Numbered from the stretch's first letter, positions 42,430 to 52,694 are shown. The stretch is 64,000 nt of DNA from DASVTU01 sp036387415 (GCA_036387415.1 DASVTU010000004.1:62001-126000), one strand, 5' to 3'. Program-made: numbers and translations. Notes: generated from the letters alone by a model not told the origin.

Positions 42430-42954
42430 TTAATCCGCCTTCATTGCGACGGCCTTCGGCTCCTGCTCCGTCTCTTCGCAGTTGCACAAGATGGTGACGG
42501 CGCGTTCGAGATTAGAGTCGATTTCGGAGAGATGACGGATGACGCGCGCCGGAAGTCGTAACGTGACCACTTGATATTCTTCCTCGGCAGGTTGCGCGAG
42601 GATGCGCTCGAAGGCTGCGAGCAGTTCGTCGTAGGCGACGGGCTTGGCGAGATAGCCGCGCACGCCGAGGCTTTCGCATTGGGCGCGTGTCTCGGCGCTC
42701 GTCTCGCCCGTGACGACGAGGACGGGCACGGTGGGCGACGTTTGACGGATTTCTCGCAGGGTTTGCAGGCCGTGCATTTCCGGTAGCGTCATATCGAGAA
42801 GGATGGCGTCGGCTCCATTGGCCTCAAACTCCGCCACGCCTTCCTCGCCCGTGTAAGCGTTCGTTACTTGATAGCCCGCCTTTGTGAGCGTCTTTTCATA
42901 GAGCGCGGCGAGGTCGTCCTGATCTTCGATGACGAGAAGGCGATGCCTTGTCAT
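42430..42954 (-). CDS. Stand-alone response regulator
   Basis: 174 residues from ATG 42954, with AAGGGG eight bases upstream. The frame reaches 43044. The receiver domain starts RHRLLVIEDQDD (acidic pocket), with phosphoacceptor Asp 54 in LLDMTLPEM, Thr in VVTGET and Lys in LAKPVAYDE. After the receiver is a 50-residue tail (VTLRLPARVIRHLSEIDSNLERAV) and then ILCNCEETE with two close Cys. There is no DNA-binding domain, so it acts through protein contacts or the tail. No kinase is adjacent. Confidence 0.85.
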   Translation of the reverse strand: MTRHRLLVIEDQDDLAALYEKTLTKAGYQVTNAYTGEEGVAEFEANGADAILLDMTLPEMHGLQTLREIRQTSPTVPVLVVTGETSAETRAQCESLGVRGYLAKPVAYDELLAAFERILAQPAEEEYQVVTLRLPARVIRHLSEIDSNLERAVTILCNCEETEQEPKAVAMKAD

Positions 42955-43101
42955 AGTCAATTCCCCTTGTAAAAATGCGGTGCCGGATTCTGCGTTTGCG
43001 ATTTGGCGAGGACGGAGTATCCTTGCATCCTCTTGCACAAGCAAATCGAAGAACCACGAACCGGAAATTAAATTTCAGGGTTTGATTATAACAGAAGCTT
43101 T

Positions 43102-44898
43102 ATGCCGACTACCGAGATTGCCATCGTTCTCGCGTTGCTCCTCATCGCACTCGTACTGTTTGCGACCGAGCGCATCCCGATTGACATCGTGACTATCCTT
43201 CTTGTGCTCGGACTCGTCCTGACTGGCACACTCACCGTCGGCGAAGCCTACGCGGGCTTCGGCAACGACATCGTTATCACCATCGCCGGACTCTTTATTT
43301 TAACGGGCGGACTCGTCAAAACGGGCGTCGTTGATTTGGTCGGGCGTCGGCTTCATCGCATCGCGGGCGGCAACGCCTTTCGCCTCGCGTCGCTCGTCAT
43401 GTTCGTCGCCGCCGCCTGCGCGTCTGTCATGAAGAACACGACGACGACCGCGATGTTTGTGCCCGTCGTACTCGGTCTGGCCGAACGTACGCGCGTCTCG
43501 CCGTCGAAGCTTTTGATGCCGCTGGCCTTCGGAGCCATCCTCGGCGGCACCTGCACGCTCATCGGAACTTCGACCAACCTCGCCGTGAGCGGCGCGATGG
43601 TGCGACTCGGCTTCGAGCCGTTTTCGATGTTTGAATTGACGAAGGTGGGGATTGCGATTGTGGGCGTCGGGATGCTTTACATGCTCCTGCTCGGCATTCG
43701 CCTGCTTCCGGCGCGCGGCGGCGAAGATTCGCTGACGGAGCAATATCACATCCGCGAGTTTATGTCGGAAGTGGTGGTGCTTCCAGGTTCGCCGCTCGTC
43801 GGCAAGACGCTCGAAGACGCCAACCTCGGCAACGCGCTCGACCTGACCGTGCTCGGCATCATGCGCGGCGTGCAGGGTCGCATCGCGCCGCGAGCCGTCG
43901 AGACGGTTGAGGCCAACGATGTGCTGCTCGTACAGGGTCGGGTCGAAGACATCCTGCGCGTCAAGACAGAGGCGGGAATCGAGATTAAGGCCGACTCGGA
44001 GGTGAGCGACCGCGACCTTGAGGCGGGCGACGTAGAACTGTTTGAGGTAATGGTCTTGCGCGGCTCGGATTTGAACGGGCGGACGTTGAAGGGATTAAAT
44101 TTTCGCGACCGTTTTGATTTGACGGTGCTGGCGATTAATCGTCACGGCGTGGCGCTGCTGTCGAAGATGAGCACGGTCAGCTTGAAGTTTGGCGACGTGC
44201 TGCTCGTACAGGGGCAACGCGAGCGCGTCTTGCAGTTGGCGACCGAGGGCAACTTGTTGCTGTTGGAAGATGTGTCGGAGCGTCGCGGGCGGGCGGGCAA
44301 ACGCACCTGGGCGATAGCGGCTTTCCTCCTCTTCCTTCTCCTCTCCGTGTCGAAATATTTAACGGGCATCGACATGCCTCTGTCGGTGGCGGTGCTGTTG
44401 GCCGTGCTGCTCCTGCTCGTCACGCGGTCAGTACGAACGCAAGAGATTTATGGTCTGATTGACTGGCGTCTCATCGTGCTCATCGCGGGCATGATTAGCT
44501 TCGGGACGGCGATGGAGAAGACACGCGCCGACCAATATCTCGCAGACATCATCGTCAACAACTTTCAGCAATACGGCGGCCTCGCCGTGCTCGGCGGCTT
44601 CTTTATTTTGACGGTGGCTTTGACGCAGCCCATGTCGAATCAAGCCGCCGCGCTCGTCGTCCTGCCGATTGCCGTCAAGACCGCCACGCTGCTCGGCCTC
44701 AATCCGCGCACCTTCGCCGTCGCCGTCACCTACGCCGCCTCCTGCTCTTTTCTCACGCCGCTCGAACCCGCCTGCGTCCTCATCTACACGCCCGGACGCT
44801 ACCGCTTCCTCGATTTCGTCAAAGTCGGCTCAATACTGACCGTCGCCGTCTTCATCATTGTCATGTTGCTGGTGCCGATTCTGTGGCCGCTCAAGTAA
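43102..44898 (+). CDS. SLC13/DASS-type transporter with two TrkA-C domains
   Basis: 598 residues with about ten membrane helices in two halves. The middle part contains two RCK-C (TrkA-C) modules, recognisable as EVVVLPGSPLVGKTLEDANL and EVMVLRGSDLNGRTLKGLNF with DVLLVQGR. The transport signature SVMKNTTTTAMFVPV and GTCTLIGTSTNLAV occurs in the first half, and TQPMSNQAAALVVLPIA in the second. Family members are sodium/anion symporters (sulfate, dicarboxylate, phosphate). A TATAAC hexamer at 43087-43092 lies so close to ATG 43102 that the leader would be very short. Confidence 0.9.
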   Translation: MPTTEIAIVLALLLIALVLFATERIPIDIVTILLVLGLVLTGTLTVGEAYAGFGNDIVITIAGLFILTGGLVKTGVVDLVGRRLHRIAGGNAFRLASLVMFVAAACASVMKNTTTTAMFVPVVLGLAERTRVSPSKLLMPLAFGAILGGTCTLIGTSTNLAVSGAMVRLGFEPFSMFELTKVGIAIVGVGMLYMLLLGIRLLPARGGEDSLTEQYHIREFMSEVVVLPGSPLVGKTLEDANLGNALDLTVLGIMRGVQGRIAPRAVETVEANDVLLVQGRVEDILRVKTEAGIEIKADSEVSDRDLEAGDVELFEVMVLRGSDLNGRTLKGLNFRDRFDLTVLAINRHGVALLSKMSTVSLKFGDVLLVQGQRERVLQLATEGNLLLLEDVSERRGRAGKRTWAIAAFLLFLLLSVSKYLTGIDMPLSVAVLLAVLLLLVTRSVRTQEIYGLIDWRLIVLIAGMISFGTAMEKTRADQYLADIIVNNFQQYGGLAVLGGFFILTVALTQPMSNQAAALVVLPIAVKTATLLGLNPRTFAVAVTYAASCSFLTPLEPACVLIYTPGRYRFLDFVKVGSILTVAVFIIVMLLVPILWPLK

Positions 44899-44899
44899 G

Positions 44900-45088
44900 G
44901 GATGAGGGCGGAGGGATGAGGGATGAAGACCGAACGAGGGCAAAAGGTTAAAAGGGGAGACGGGGAAACGGGTAAGGAAAAGCATAACGGGTAAAGGGTG
45001 ACGGGCGAAGGGAAAAGAAATTGAAATCCTTTCGCCGTTTAACCATTTCTCCCTTTCACCTTCTTCCTTCCATCCCTCACCTTCCGCC
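44900..45088. repeat. Heptamer element, AAAGGG family (copy H)
   Basis: A purine-rich limb (about 44900-45020) and a pyrimidine-rich limb (about 45028-45088) are imperfect inverted copies: GGGCGAAGGG faces CCTTTCGCCG at the centre, and GGATGAGGGATGAAG faces CTTCC..CATCCCTCA at the outer end. It fills the gap between the convergent ends of the transporter and hydrolase genes and shares words with copy G. Confidence 0.75.
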
Positions 45089-45089
45089 C

Positions 45090-45743
45090 TTATTCCTGCT
45101 TTTCCATCCATTCGCGGATGGTGCTGCTCATTTCGTCGAGTTGGCCTTCAAAGAAGTGTCCGGCGTTGGGGATGATGGCGAGTTGGACGCGTGTGTGGTG
45201 GGTGGAGATTTGTTGAGAGAGGGATTGGAGGCGGGCGATGTCGCCGAATTCGTCCTGTTCACCGTGGACGAGGAGGAGTGGGCGGCGAATGTTTTGGAGA
45301 AAGGCGAAGTCGTACATGTTGACGGGCGTGCCGATGCCGATGAGATGGCTGATGCGCGGCTCGGTCGCGCCGTATTCCAGTCCGACGCGTGCGCCGAATG
45401 AGAAACCGGCGAGCGTGAGCGGCAGTCCTTCGTATTTCGCGGCGAGATAGTCGAGTGCGTCGCGTGCGTCGTCCTGTTCGCCGCGCGCTTCGTCGTGCGT
45501 GCCTGTGCTGTGGCCGACGCCGCGAAAGTTGATGCGAAGTGTGACGAGTCCGGCGTCGTTCAAGGCACGCGCGGCGCGAAAGACGACCTTGTTGTGCATC
45601 GTCCCGCCGTGGAGCGGATGCGGATGGAGGACGAGTGCTGCGCCGCGCGGCGACGCGTGTTCGCCGTGCGCGCGTGGTTCCTTCAGAATCGCTTCGAGGC
45701 GACCGTGCGAAGTGGGGATAAAGAGGTTGCCTGCCGGATACAA
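45090..45743 (-). CDS. Alpha/beta hydrolase (COG2945-type)
   Basis: 217 residues. The N-terminal region has VLHPHPLHGGTMHNKV, the oxyanion and lid region. The nucleophile is Ser in LAGFSFGARV. Asp is in LVHGEQDEF, and the catalytic His is in NAGHFFEG. Order and spacing match small alpha/beta hydrolases of the dienelactone-hydrolase-like COG2945 group, whose members act on small esters. There is no signal peptide, so it is cytoplasmic. The start is a TTG at 45743 without a good ribosome site, so the true start is uncertain. Confidence 0.82.
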   Translation of the reverse strand: MYPAGNLFIPTSHGRLEAILKEPRAHGEHASPRGAALVLHPHPLHGGTMHNKVVFRAARALNDAGLVTLRINFRGVGHSTGTHDEARGEQDDARDALDYLAAKYEGLPLTLAGFSFGARVGLEYGATEPRISHLIGIGTPVNMYDFAFLQNIRRPLLLVHGEQDEFGDIARLQSLSQQISTHHTRVQLAIIPNAGHFFEGQLDEMSSTIREWMEKQE

Positions 45744-45930
45744 ACGAAGTGTCCGTCCTTTATGAAGAAATTGTTAACAGAGATTGCGGATGAGACTAGC
45801 AGAAACGGGGCGGGCTGGCTAATATCGTCAGGCGCGAGAGTCGATGGCGACGCCGCATTAGTCAGCCTGCCGCAGAGCGAGGCTTTCAGGTTTCTTCCAC
45901 GTATGCCGTCTACGAGAACGAAACAGCGAA

Positions 45931-48900
45931 ATGAGCGAACCCGCAAAAGGTAAACCCGTGTCCGTCGGCGACTCCATGCCGCACACTCCTGCCGTTGCGT
46001 CGGCATCGCAGGCGCGGTCGGAGCAAGGCGACGTGTGGCGTCGATATGGCGTGGTGGTCGCGCTCACCGTCGTGGCAATTATCCTGATGGCTTTGCTGAG
46101 CGGGATGATGGGTTGGGAAGGGTCACGGATTCCTTTCGCGTTATTCTTCGGCGTCGTGATGTACGCCACATGGTACGGTGGACGCGCGCCGGGCTTGTTC
46201 TCCATCATTCTCTCGGCGCTCGTCGCCGCTTACTTCTTTATCGTTCCCGTCCATTCGCTGCGGATAGGATTTGAAGGCTGGTTGCAGGTCGGCGTCTTTC
46301 TGCTAGTGGCGTCGCTCATCAGCTATCTAACGGAGAAAAGTAAACGAGCCGAGTCGGCGGCGCAGAGCAACCGTGAACGTCTCTCCACGACGCTCAGGAG
46401 CATCGGCGACGCCGTTATCACCACCGATGCCGAAGGGCGCGTGACGTTTATGAATCCCGTCGCGCAAAACATGACGGGCTGGCGCGAGACGGAAGCGCAG
46501 GGCAGACAACTTTCCGAAGTCTTCCGTATCGTCAACGAAGAAACGCGCGACTTGATGGATAGCCCCGTCGCTACTGTGCTCGAAAAAGGCACGGTGGTCG
46601 GTTTGGCGAATCACACGTTGCTGCTGGCGAAAGACGGCAGGGAGATTCCGGTCGAGGATAGCGGCGCACCCATCGTCGATGCGCGCGGCAGGATAACGGG
46701 CGTCGTGCTCGTCTTCCACGATGTTACCGAGAAGCGACGCGCCGAGCAGTCTTTGCGCGAAAGTGAAGACCGTTTCCGCATCATGGCCGACCATGCGCCC
46801 GTCCTCATCTGGGTCGCGGGCACAGACAAACTCTGCTACTTCTTCAACAAGACGTGGCTCGAATTCACCGGACGAACGTCCGAACAGGAGTTTGGCGACG
46901 GTTGGATGGAAGGTGTCCATCCGGACGATTTCGAACGCTGCCTCCGCGTCTACACGACCAACTTCGACGCGCGCCGCTCATTCGCTGCGGAGTATCGCTT
47001 GCGGCGACACGACGGCGAATACCGTTGGGTACTAAGTAATGGCGTGCCGAGATTTTCGCCCGACGGGAGTTTTATCGGCTTCATCGGCTCCTGCATCGAC
47101 ATCAGCGACCGCAAACTCACCGAGGAAAAACTCGATGCCTTGCTCGCCAGCGAGCGCGTCACACGCGCCGAGGCCGAGGCGAGCGAGGAGCGTTATCGTT
47201 ATCTCGCCGAAACCATGCCGCAAATCATCTGGACGGCACGCCCCGACGGATGGCTCGACTACTACAACCAACGCTGGTACGAGTACACGGGCATGACGCC
47301 CGAAGAGACGGAAGGATGGGGCTGGCAACCCGTGATTCATCCCGAAGACGTGGAACGATGTCTGAAGGGTTGGGCGACCGCCGTCAAGACGGGTCGGAAC
47401 TACGAGATTGAATATCGCTTCCGACGCGCTTCCGACAGCAGTTATCGCTGGCATCTCGGACGCGCGATGCCTCTGCGCGATGGGGCGGGCAACATCGTCA
47501 AGTGGTTCGGTTCGGCCACAGACATCGACGACCAGAAACGCGCGGTCGAAAAGTTAAGCTGCCTCGCTGAAGCGAGTGAATTGCTCGCCTCCTCGCTCGA
47601 CTACATGACGACTATTGAGAATCTCACGCGGCTCGTCGTCCCGCGCATCGCCGATTGGTGCACGATTGACATCATCGAAGAAGACGGGACGACGCATCGC
47701 TTGATGGCGCACGCCAATCCGGTCAAGGCGGAGTTGGCGCGCGAAATGAATCGCCGCTATCCGCCGCGACGCGGGTTGGCGCACGGCCTCTCGAAAGTGA
47801 TTGAGAGCGGACGCTCCGAACTCTATCTCGACATGACCGAAGAATTGTTGGCGGCGATGGCTCACGATAAAGAGCATCTGGAAATGATGCGCGAACTGGG
47901 AGCGAAATCGACGGTCTGCGTGCCGCTGATAGCGCGCGGTCGCACGTTTGGCGCGATTGCGCTCGCGTCAGCCGAGTCGGGACGGCGCTACGGGCAACCC
48001 GCACTCGCCTTCGCCGAAGACCTCGCGCGGCTCATCGCGCTCACTATCGACAACGCGCGCCTCTTTCAACACACCGAAGAAGCCAATCGCGCCAAAGACG
48101 AATTCCTCGCCACGCTCTCACACGAACTCCGCACGCCGCTCACGCCCGTTATCGGTTGGGTACACATGATGCGCGCAGGCCAACTCTCCGACTCCGACAT
48201 CTCGCATGGCCTCACCGTCATCGACAAGAACTCGCAATCGCTCGCCCGCCTCATCAACGACCTGCTCGACATGTCGGCCATCATGAGCGGGAAGATGCGG
48301 ATTGAGCGCATGCCCGTCGTGCTCTCGTCGGTGCTTACCGAAGCGATTGAAACCGTCCGCGCCGAGGCCGACAAACGAAGCATCCGTATCGACATCGAAT
48401 ACACGCCGCGTCTCGACGATGCCACGCCTCTGACCATCTCCGGCGACCGCACACGGCTCGTACAGGTCTTCTGGAACTTACTCAACAACGCCGTCAAGTT
48501 TTCCGTCGAAGGCGGGCGCGTGCGCGTCGCCTGCGATCATACGGCGACCAAAGCGCGCATCCACGTCGAAGATCAGGGACGCGGCATCCCGCCCGAATTT
48601 TTGCCCTACGTCTTTGACCGTTTTCGTCAGGCCGATGCGTCCACGACGCGAGCCTACGGCGGCCTCGGTATCGGACTGGCTCTCGTCAAAAGCTTTGTCG
48701 AAGCGCATGGCGGCACGGTCGCTGCCGCCAGCGACGGCAACGGTCACGGTAGCCGTTTCACCATCACGCTGCCGCTGCTGCGCGCCAAACAGACTGCTGA
48801 AATTGCATCGACGGACGACCACGACCGGACACAGGACGCAACGACGCGTCCCGTCGGAAGCGTCCGCCGCGTGCTCATCGTCGAAGACGCGAACGACACG

Positions 48901-49245
48901 CTGGAAATGTTGCAGGCCATTTTCGAGCGGCAGGGATTTGAAACGACGCTCTGCGAAACGGGGGCGGAAGCGTTGCGTATCGCCGCCTCGATGTGGTTTG
49001 ATATAATCGTGTCCGACATCGGACTACCCCAAATCGACGGTTACGAATTGCTGAAACGTTTACGTCAGATGCCGCATCTGCGTAACACTCCGGCTGTCGC
49101 TCTGACGGGCTATGCCACGAAGAAAGACGCCGAGGCCGCATACCTCGCCGGTTTTGATTTGCACATCCCGAAGCCGGTTGACCCGACCGTGCTCACGGAC
49201 TCGCTGGAAAAACTTATCGAGCAGAAGGCTCATCCGCCCGGATGA
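45931..49245 (+). CDS. Hybrid sensor histidine kinase (DUF4118, three PAS, GAF, HisKA, HATPase, REC)
   Basis: 1104 residues. DUF4118 membrane region at about 38-135 (four helices, as in KdpD), then three PAS/PAC modules (about 148-275, 280-400, 420-545) and a GAF domain (about 560-720). The HisKA has the phosphorylated His 731 in SHELRTPL. The HATPase has NLLNNAVKFS, DQGRGIPPEF and GGLGIGLALVKS. A C-terminal receiver carries Asp 1029 in VSDIGLPQ. It is a multi-input sensor at the inner membrane. No Shine-Dalgarno precedes ATG 45931. Two further two-component genes follow in the same direction. Confidence 0.94.
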   Translation: MSEPAKGKPVSVGDSMPHTPAVASASQARSEQGDVWRRYGVVVALTVVAIILMALLSGMMGWEGSRIPFALFFGVVMYATWYGGRAPGLFSIILSALVAAYFFIVPVHSLRIGFEGWLQVGVFLLVASLISYLTEKSKRAESAAQSNRERLSTTLRSIGDAVITTDAEGRVTFMNPVAQNMTGWRETEAQGRQLSEVFRIVNEETRDLMDSPVATVLEKGTVVGLANHTLLLAKDGREIPVEDSGAPIVDARGRITGVVLVFHDVTEKRRAEQSLRESEDRFRIMADHAPVLIWVAGTDKLCYFFNKTWLEFTGRTSEQEFGDGWMEGVHPDDFERCLRVYTTNFDARRSFAAEYRLRRHDGEYRWVLSNGVPRFSPDGSFIGFIGSCIDISDRKLTEEKLDALLASERVTRAEAEASEERYRYLAETMPQIIWTARPDGWLDYYNQRWYEYTGMTPEETEGWGWQPVIHPEDVERCLKGWATAVKTGRNYEIEYRFRRASDSSYRWHLGRAMPLRDGAGNIVKWFGSATDIDDQKRAVEKLSCLAEASELLASSLDYMTTIENLTRLVVPRIADWCTIDIIEEDGTTHRLMAHANPVKAELAREMNRRYPPRRGLAHGLSKVIESGRSELYLDMTEELLAAMAHDKEHLEMMRELGAKSTVCVPLIARGRTFGAIALASAESGRRYGQPALAFAEDLARLIALTIDNARLFQHTEEANRAKDEFLATLSHELRTPLTPVIGWVHMMRAGQLSDSDISHGLTVIDKNSQSLARLINDLLDMSAIMSGKMRIERMPVVLSSVLTEAIETVRAEADKRSIRIDIEYTPRLDDATPLTISGDRTRLVQVFWNLLNNAVKFSVEGGRVRVACDHTATKARIHVEDQGRGIPPEFLPYVFDRFRQADASTTRAYGGLGIGLALVKSFVEAHGGTVAAASDGNGHGSRFTITLPLLRAKQTAEIASTDDHDRTQDATTRPVGSVRRVLIVEDANDTLEMLQAIFERQGFETTLCETGAEALRIAASMWFDIIVSDIGLPQIDGYELLKRLRQMPHLRNTPAVALTGYATKKDAEAAYLAGFDLHIPKPVDPTVLTDSLEKLIEQKAHPPG

Positions 49246-49453
49246 GTCGGAAGTGTGATTCGAGATTGACGTTTTGATGGGCGAATGAGCATCGCCGCCC
49301 GTCCCCGTTTTGTCGTCGCAAAATTCGGGGCGTCGAGTTGTGACTGTCGAGTCTCGCGGGCGGGGCGATGGTTTCCCAGAGTTAGAAATCTTTTGCAGTG
49401 ATTGATTGACGAGCCGCGCGTTTGCCTGAAACGCACGGCGGAAAGGTATGACG

Positions 49454-49978
49454 ATGCAAAACAATTTCCCGACCGGAGAGATGCATCGAGTAGTCGATTC
49501 ACTCCCCGTGATGATGTCGAGCTACATCTTGTCCGGCAACCCGAATGACGGCAACAAGCCGCAGACGCTCACGATTGACGATACCGAAAAGCAGACCTCG
49601 AAGCCGCGCGCACTGGTGGTTGATGATTCGCCCGACGTGACGGAGATGCTCGCCATGCTCCTGCGCTATTCGGGTTACGATGTCGTGACGGTCTTTTCCG
49701 CTCTGGATGCGTTGGATACGGCGGAGACCGAGCAGTTTGATGTAGTCGTGTCCGACATCGGCATGCCCGGTATGAACGGTTATGAACTGGCCGAAAAACT
49801 CCGCGCCACCAACACCTACAGCACCGTCCCGATGATTGCCGTGACCGGCTTCGCCATGTACGACGACCGCGACCGCGCTCTCGAATCCGGCTTCGACGCC
49901 TTCCTCACCAAACCTATTAACCCGATGGATCTCATCGACCTCATCAAGCGTATGCGTGGTGGTGGCGGTCGCACGTAA
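49454..49978 (+). CDS. Response regulator with N-terminal extension
   Basis: 174 residues from ATG 49454, seven bases after GAAAGG. ATG 49448 is an alternative. A 50-residue N-terminal extension (MQNNFPTGEMHRVVDSLPV) precedes the receiver: LVVDDSPD, phosphoacceptor Asp 101 in VSDIGMPGM, VTGFA and LTKPINPMD. There is no output domain. It lies between two hybrid kinases and is a likely phosphotransfer partner of one or both. Confidence 0.88.
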   Translation: MQNNFPTGEMHRVVDSLPVMMSSYILSGNPNDGNKPQTLTIDDTEKQTSKPRALVVDDSPDVTEMLAMLLRYSGYDVVTVFSALDALDTAETEQFDVVVSDIGMPGMNGYELAEKLRATNTYSTVPMIAVTGFAMYDDRDRALESGFDAFLTKPINPMDLIDLIKRMRGGGGRT

Positions 49979-50010
49979 CCACGCGTGTCGTAGTCTCGTA
50001 TTGGTCGCTC

Positions 50011-51771
50011 ATGGAGCAGGAGAACGAAACAGGGCAGGCGGACGACGCGCTCGTTGACGAAACCGTGGGCGGCGCTGAGACTCAAGCGCGCCACGCCGAG
50101 AAACAGTCCATCGTCGAGTATGAGACGCTGCTCGACCGCCTCGCTTCGCTCGCGCAGGTCTTCGGCACGGCGCGCGACCTCATCACCATCATCCGTGCGC
50201 TGCGCGACTTCGCCATCGCGTCTACGCCTTGCAACGGCATCTTTGTTTCGCTCTACGATCAGGAACGCAACCAGCGCACCGCCGTCTACGTCTGGGGCGA
50301 GGGCGAGGAACTCGACCTCTCGATGCTCCCGCCGCTACCGATGACGAACAGCCCGCACAGCCGCGCCGTCGCCACCGGGCAAACCGTTATCACAGATGAC
50401 TATCTCGCAGCGATTGCCGACCAACCGACCATCCACATCGGCGGCAACCTCGACCCGCGTCTGCCGCGCTCATCGCTCGTCACGCCGATGGCCTTCATGG
50501 GACGCACGCTCGGCGCTATCGAAGTGCAGAGCGCCGAACTCTCGGCCTTTACGCACGAACATGTCACGGCGATGCGCATGGCTTCGAGCCTCGCGGGCGT
50601 CGCTATCGAAAACGTGCGTCTGCTCGAACGCGAACTCGAACGCGCCGACCGCGAAGCCGAGAGCGAAAAGATGCGTAGTCTCGGCCAACTCGCGGCGGGC
50701 GTCGCACACGATTTCAACAACGCGCTCGCCGCCATCCTCGGTCGCACACAACTCCTGCTCCGCACGACGACCGACGAAAAGCAGCGACGCAATCTCGAAA
50801 TCATCGAAACCGCCGCGCTCGACGCCGCCGAAACCGTCCGCCGTATTCAGACCTTCGCACGTCGCACTCCCGGCGAGCAGTTGTCCAACGTCTCCGTCGC
50901 CAAACTGATTACCGACGCGATGCAACTAACGCGCACTCGTTGGGAAGACGACGGGCGTGCGCGCGGCGTCAACTACCACATCCAATTCCTGCCGACCTAC
51001 GAAGGCAACGACGAAATCGCCGCCAACCCTTCGGAGTTGCGCGAAGTTCTCGTTAATCTGATTTTCAACGCCCTCGACGCAATGCCGCAAGGCGGTCGCA
51101 TCGAATTGCGCGAAAGCAAGCAGGACGACCTCATCATCGTCGAAGTCAGCGACACGGGACACGGCGTGCCGTCTTCCTTGCGCGACCGGATTTTCGAGCC
51201 GTTCTTCACCACCAAAGGGCCGCAAGGCTCAGGGCTTGGCCTCGCCGTCAGCTATGGCATCATCCATCGCCACGGCGGAACTATCGAAGTCGAAAGCGAA
51301 GAGGAACGCGGCACCACCTTTCGCCTGACCTTTCCGCAGACGCGACGCGACCCGCGCGCCACGCCCGTCGTGCCCACACCGCGACGCGCCATCCTCCCGC
51401 CGCGACGCGTCCTCGTCGTTGATGACGAGGCGGTGGTGCGCGATGTTTTGGTCGAGATGTTGAAGACTTTGCGCCAGCAAGTAACCGCCGTCGAGAATGC
51501 CTCCGAGGCGCTTGCGGCGCTCTCCCATGAACGCTTCGATTTGATGATTACAGACCTTTCGATGCCTGGCATGGACGGCCTCAAACTCGCCGCCGAAGCA
51601 CGCCTCGTCGCGCCCCGCATGCTCATCGCCATCGCCACCGGCTACGGGCAGACCATCCCCGGCGGCACGCCCGACCCCACGCTCATCAACAAAATCGTTA
51701 ACAAGCCTTTTCAACTTTCCGACCTCGAAACGTCTTTACTCACGCTCTACGCCAACGCCCACAATCGTTGA
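50011..51771 (+). CDS. Soluble hybrid histidine kinase (GAF, HisKA, HATPase, REC)
   Basis: 586 residues with no membrane segment. A GAF-like sensor domain (residues about 40-200) is followed by the HisKA motif GVAHDFNNALAAI (His 233). The HATPase has VLVNLIFNALDAMPQGG, SDTGHGVP, and FEPFFTTKGPQGSGLGL. The receiver has ITDLSMPGMDG (Asp 515) and NKPFQLSD. It starts 32 bases after the response-regulator gene, so they are probably cotranscribed. It may relay signal from the larger kinase or add a cytoplasmic input. The ligand is unknown. Confidence 0.92.
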   Translation: MEQENETGQADDALVDETVGGAETQARHAEKQSIVEYETLLDRLASLAQVFGTARDLITIIRALRDFAIASTPCNGIFVSLYDQERNQRTAVYVWGEGEELDLSMLPPLPMTNSPHSRAVATGQTVITDDYLAAIADQPTIHIGGNLDPRLPRSSLVTPMAFMGRTLGAIEVQSAELSAFTHEHVTAMRMASSLAGVAIENVRLLERELERADREAESEKMRSLGQLAAGVAHDFNNALAAILGRTQLLLRTTTDEKQRRNLEIIETAALDAAETVRRIQTFARRTPGEQLSNVSVAKLITDAMQLTRTRWEDDGRARGVNYHIQFLPTYEGNDEIAANPSELREVLVNLIFNALDAMPQGGRIELRESKQDDLIIVEVSDTGHGVPSSLRDRIFEPFFTTKGPQGSGLGLAVSYGIIHRHGGTIEVESEEERGTTFRLTFPQTRRDPRATPVVPTPRRAILPPRRVLVVDDEAVVRDVLVEMLKTLRQQVTAVENASEALAALSHERFDLMITDLSMPGMDGLKLAAEARLVAPRMLIAIATGYGQTIPGGTPDPTLINKIVNKPFQLSDLETSLLTLYANAHNR

Positions 51772-51836
51772 GCGCGACTCTCAAAACGTCTTCGGTTAAA
51801 CTTGTCCCGCAAACTGCTATCACGTAAGGAGACACC

Positions 51837-52484
51837 ATGCTTCACAAAATTTTTCACCCCGCCCCGTTCGCACGCCTCCTGCTGCTGTTCGTCGTCCTCG
51901 TCACCGCTCAAGGCGTCCACGCGCAAGAAACCGCCACGACGATGACGCCCGAAAAGCGTGCTCTGATTAAAGAACTCCTGGGCGTCACCAACGCGGAGAA
52001 AAACACCGAGGCGATTATGAATTCAATCTTCTCTCAGCAGGAGCGAGACCTACCCGTCATCTACAATCAGATGATTGATAACGAGACGGGACTGACGAGC
52101 GAGCAGCGCGCAGAGTTACGCAAAAGCGTGATGGAGTCTGCGCTTCGCGCGCACCAGCGTATCAGGGAGAAACTGATGCAGCGCATCAACTTTCAACAGC
52201 TTGTCGAGGAGATTAGCCTGACCGTCTACGATAAGCATTTCACAGATGGTGAACTGCGCGATTTGATTGTCTTCTACCAATCTCCGACGGGCAAAAAGAC
52301 TCTCTCCGTGATGCCGCAACTCTTCGCCGATTCGATGCAGCAATCTAGCATCATCCTGCTGCCGAAGGTGCAGGCCATAGTGAGCGAAGTGATGCAGGAG
52401 GAACGACAGAGTTGGCAGCAGATAACGCCCAAAAAGAAGGGCACCACCAACCCTCCGTCCCCGCGTCGCGGACGGACGCGTTAA
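51837..52484 (+). CDS. Secreted DUF2059 protein
   Basis: 215 residues from ATG 51837 with AAGGAG upstream. A signal peptide (FARLLLLFVVLVTAQGVHA) is followed by a helical domain with TDGELRDLIVFYQSPTGKKTLSVMPQL, the DUF2059 signature (conserved FYQSPTGKK). Function unestablished; periplasmic. The C-terminus is basic (KKKGTTNPPSPRRGRTR). Confidence 0.85.
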   Translation: MLHKIFHPAPFARLLLLFVVLVTAQGVHAQETATTMTPEKRALIKELLGVTNAEKNTEAIMNSIFSQQERDLPVIYNQMIDNETGLTSEQRAELRKSVMESALRAHQRIREKLMQRINFQQLVEEISLTVYDKHFTDGELRDLIVFYQSPTGKKTLSVMPQLFADSMQQSSIILLPKVQAIVSEVMQEERQSWQQITPKKKGTTNPPSPRRGRTR

Positions 52485-52694
52485 AGCATCGCGTGTTTCC
52501 TCGACAGAGGCGGGCGGCGGCGGCGACGCGTCAACCTTTTCCGCATCGACGCACGTCTAACTAAACTTTCCTCGACATCCGGCGGGCGCGTGTGCTTCAA
52601 ATGCGACGCGCCCGTGTGCTATGTTTGCCGCATTCCAAACGTCGGCTATCGCGCAGAACTCACGGACAGGCCGAGAGGTGAAATCGGTTCAACT

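Noticed and set aside
52590..52694. Extension of the GT-C gene with a CxxC pair (CFKCDAPVCYVC)
   Set aside because: The Cys pattern is suggestive, but the extension comes from a locally repetitive region (GGGCGCGT and its complement at 52584-52613) with no ribosome site. ATG 52695 fits the gene better.
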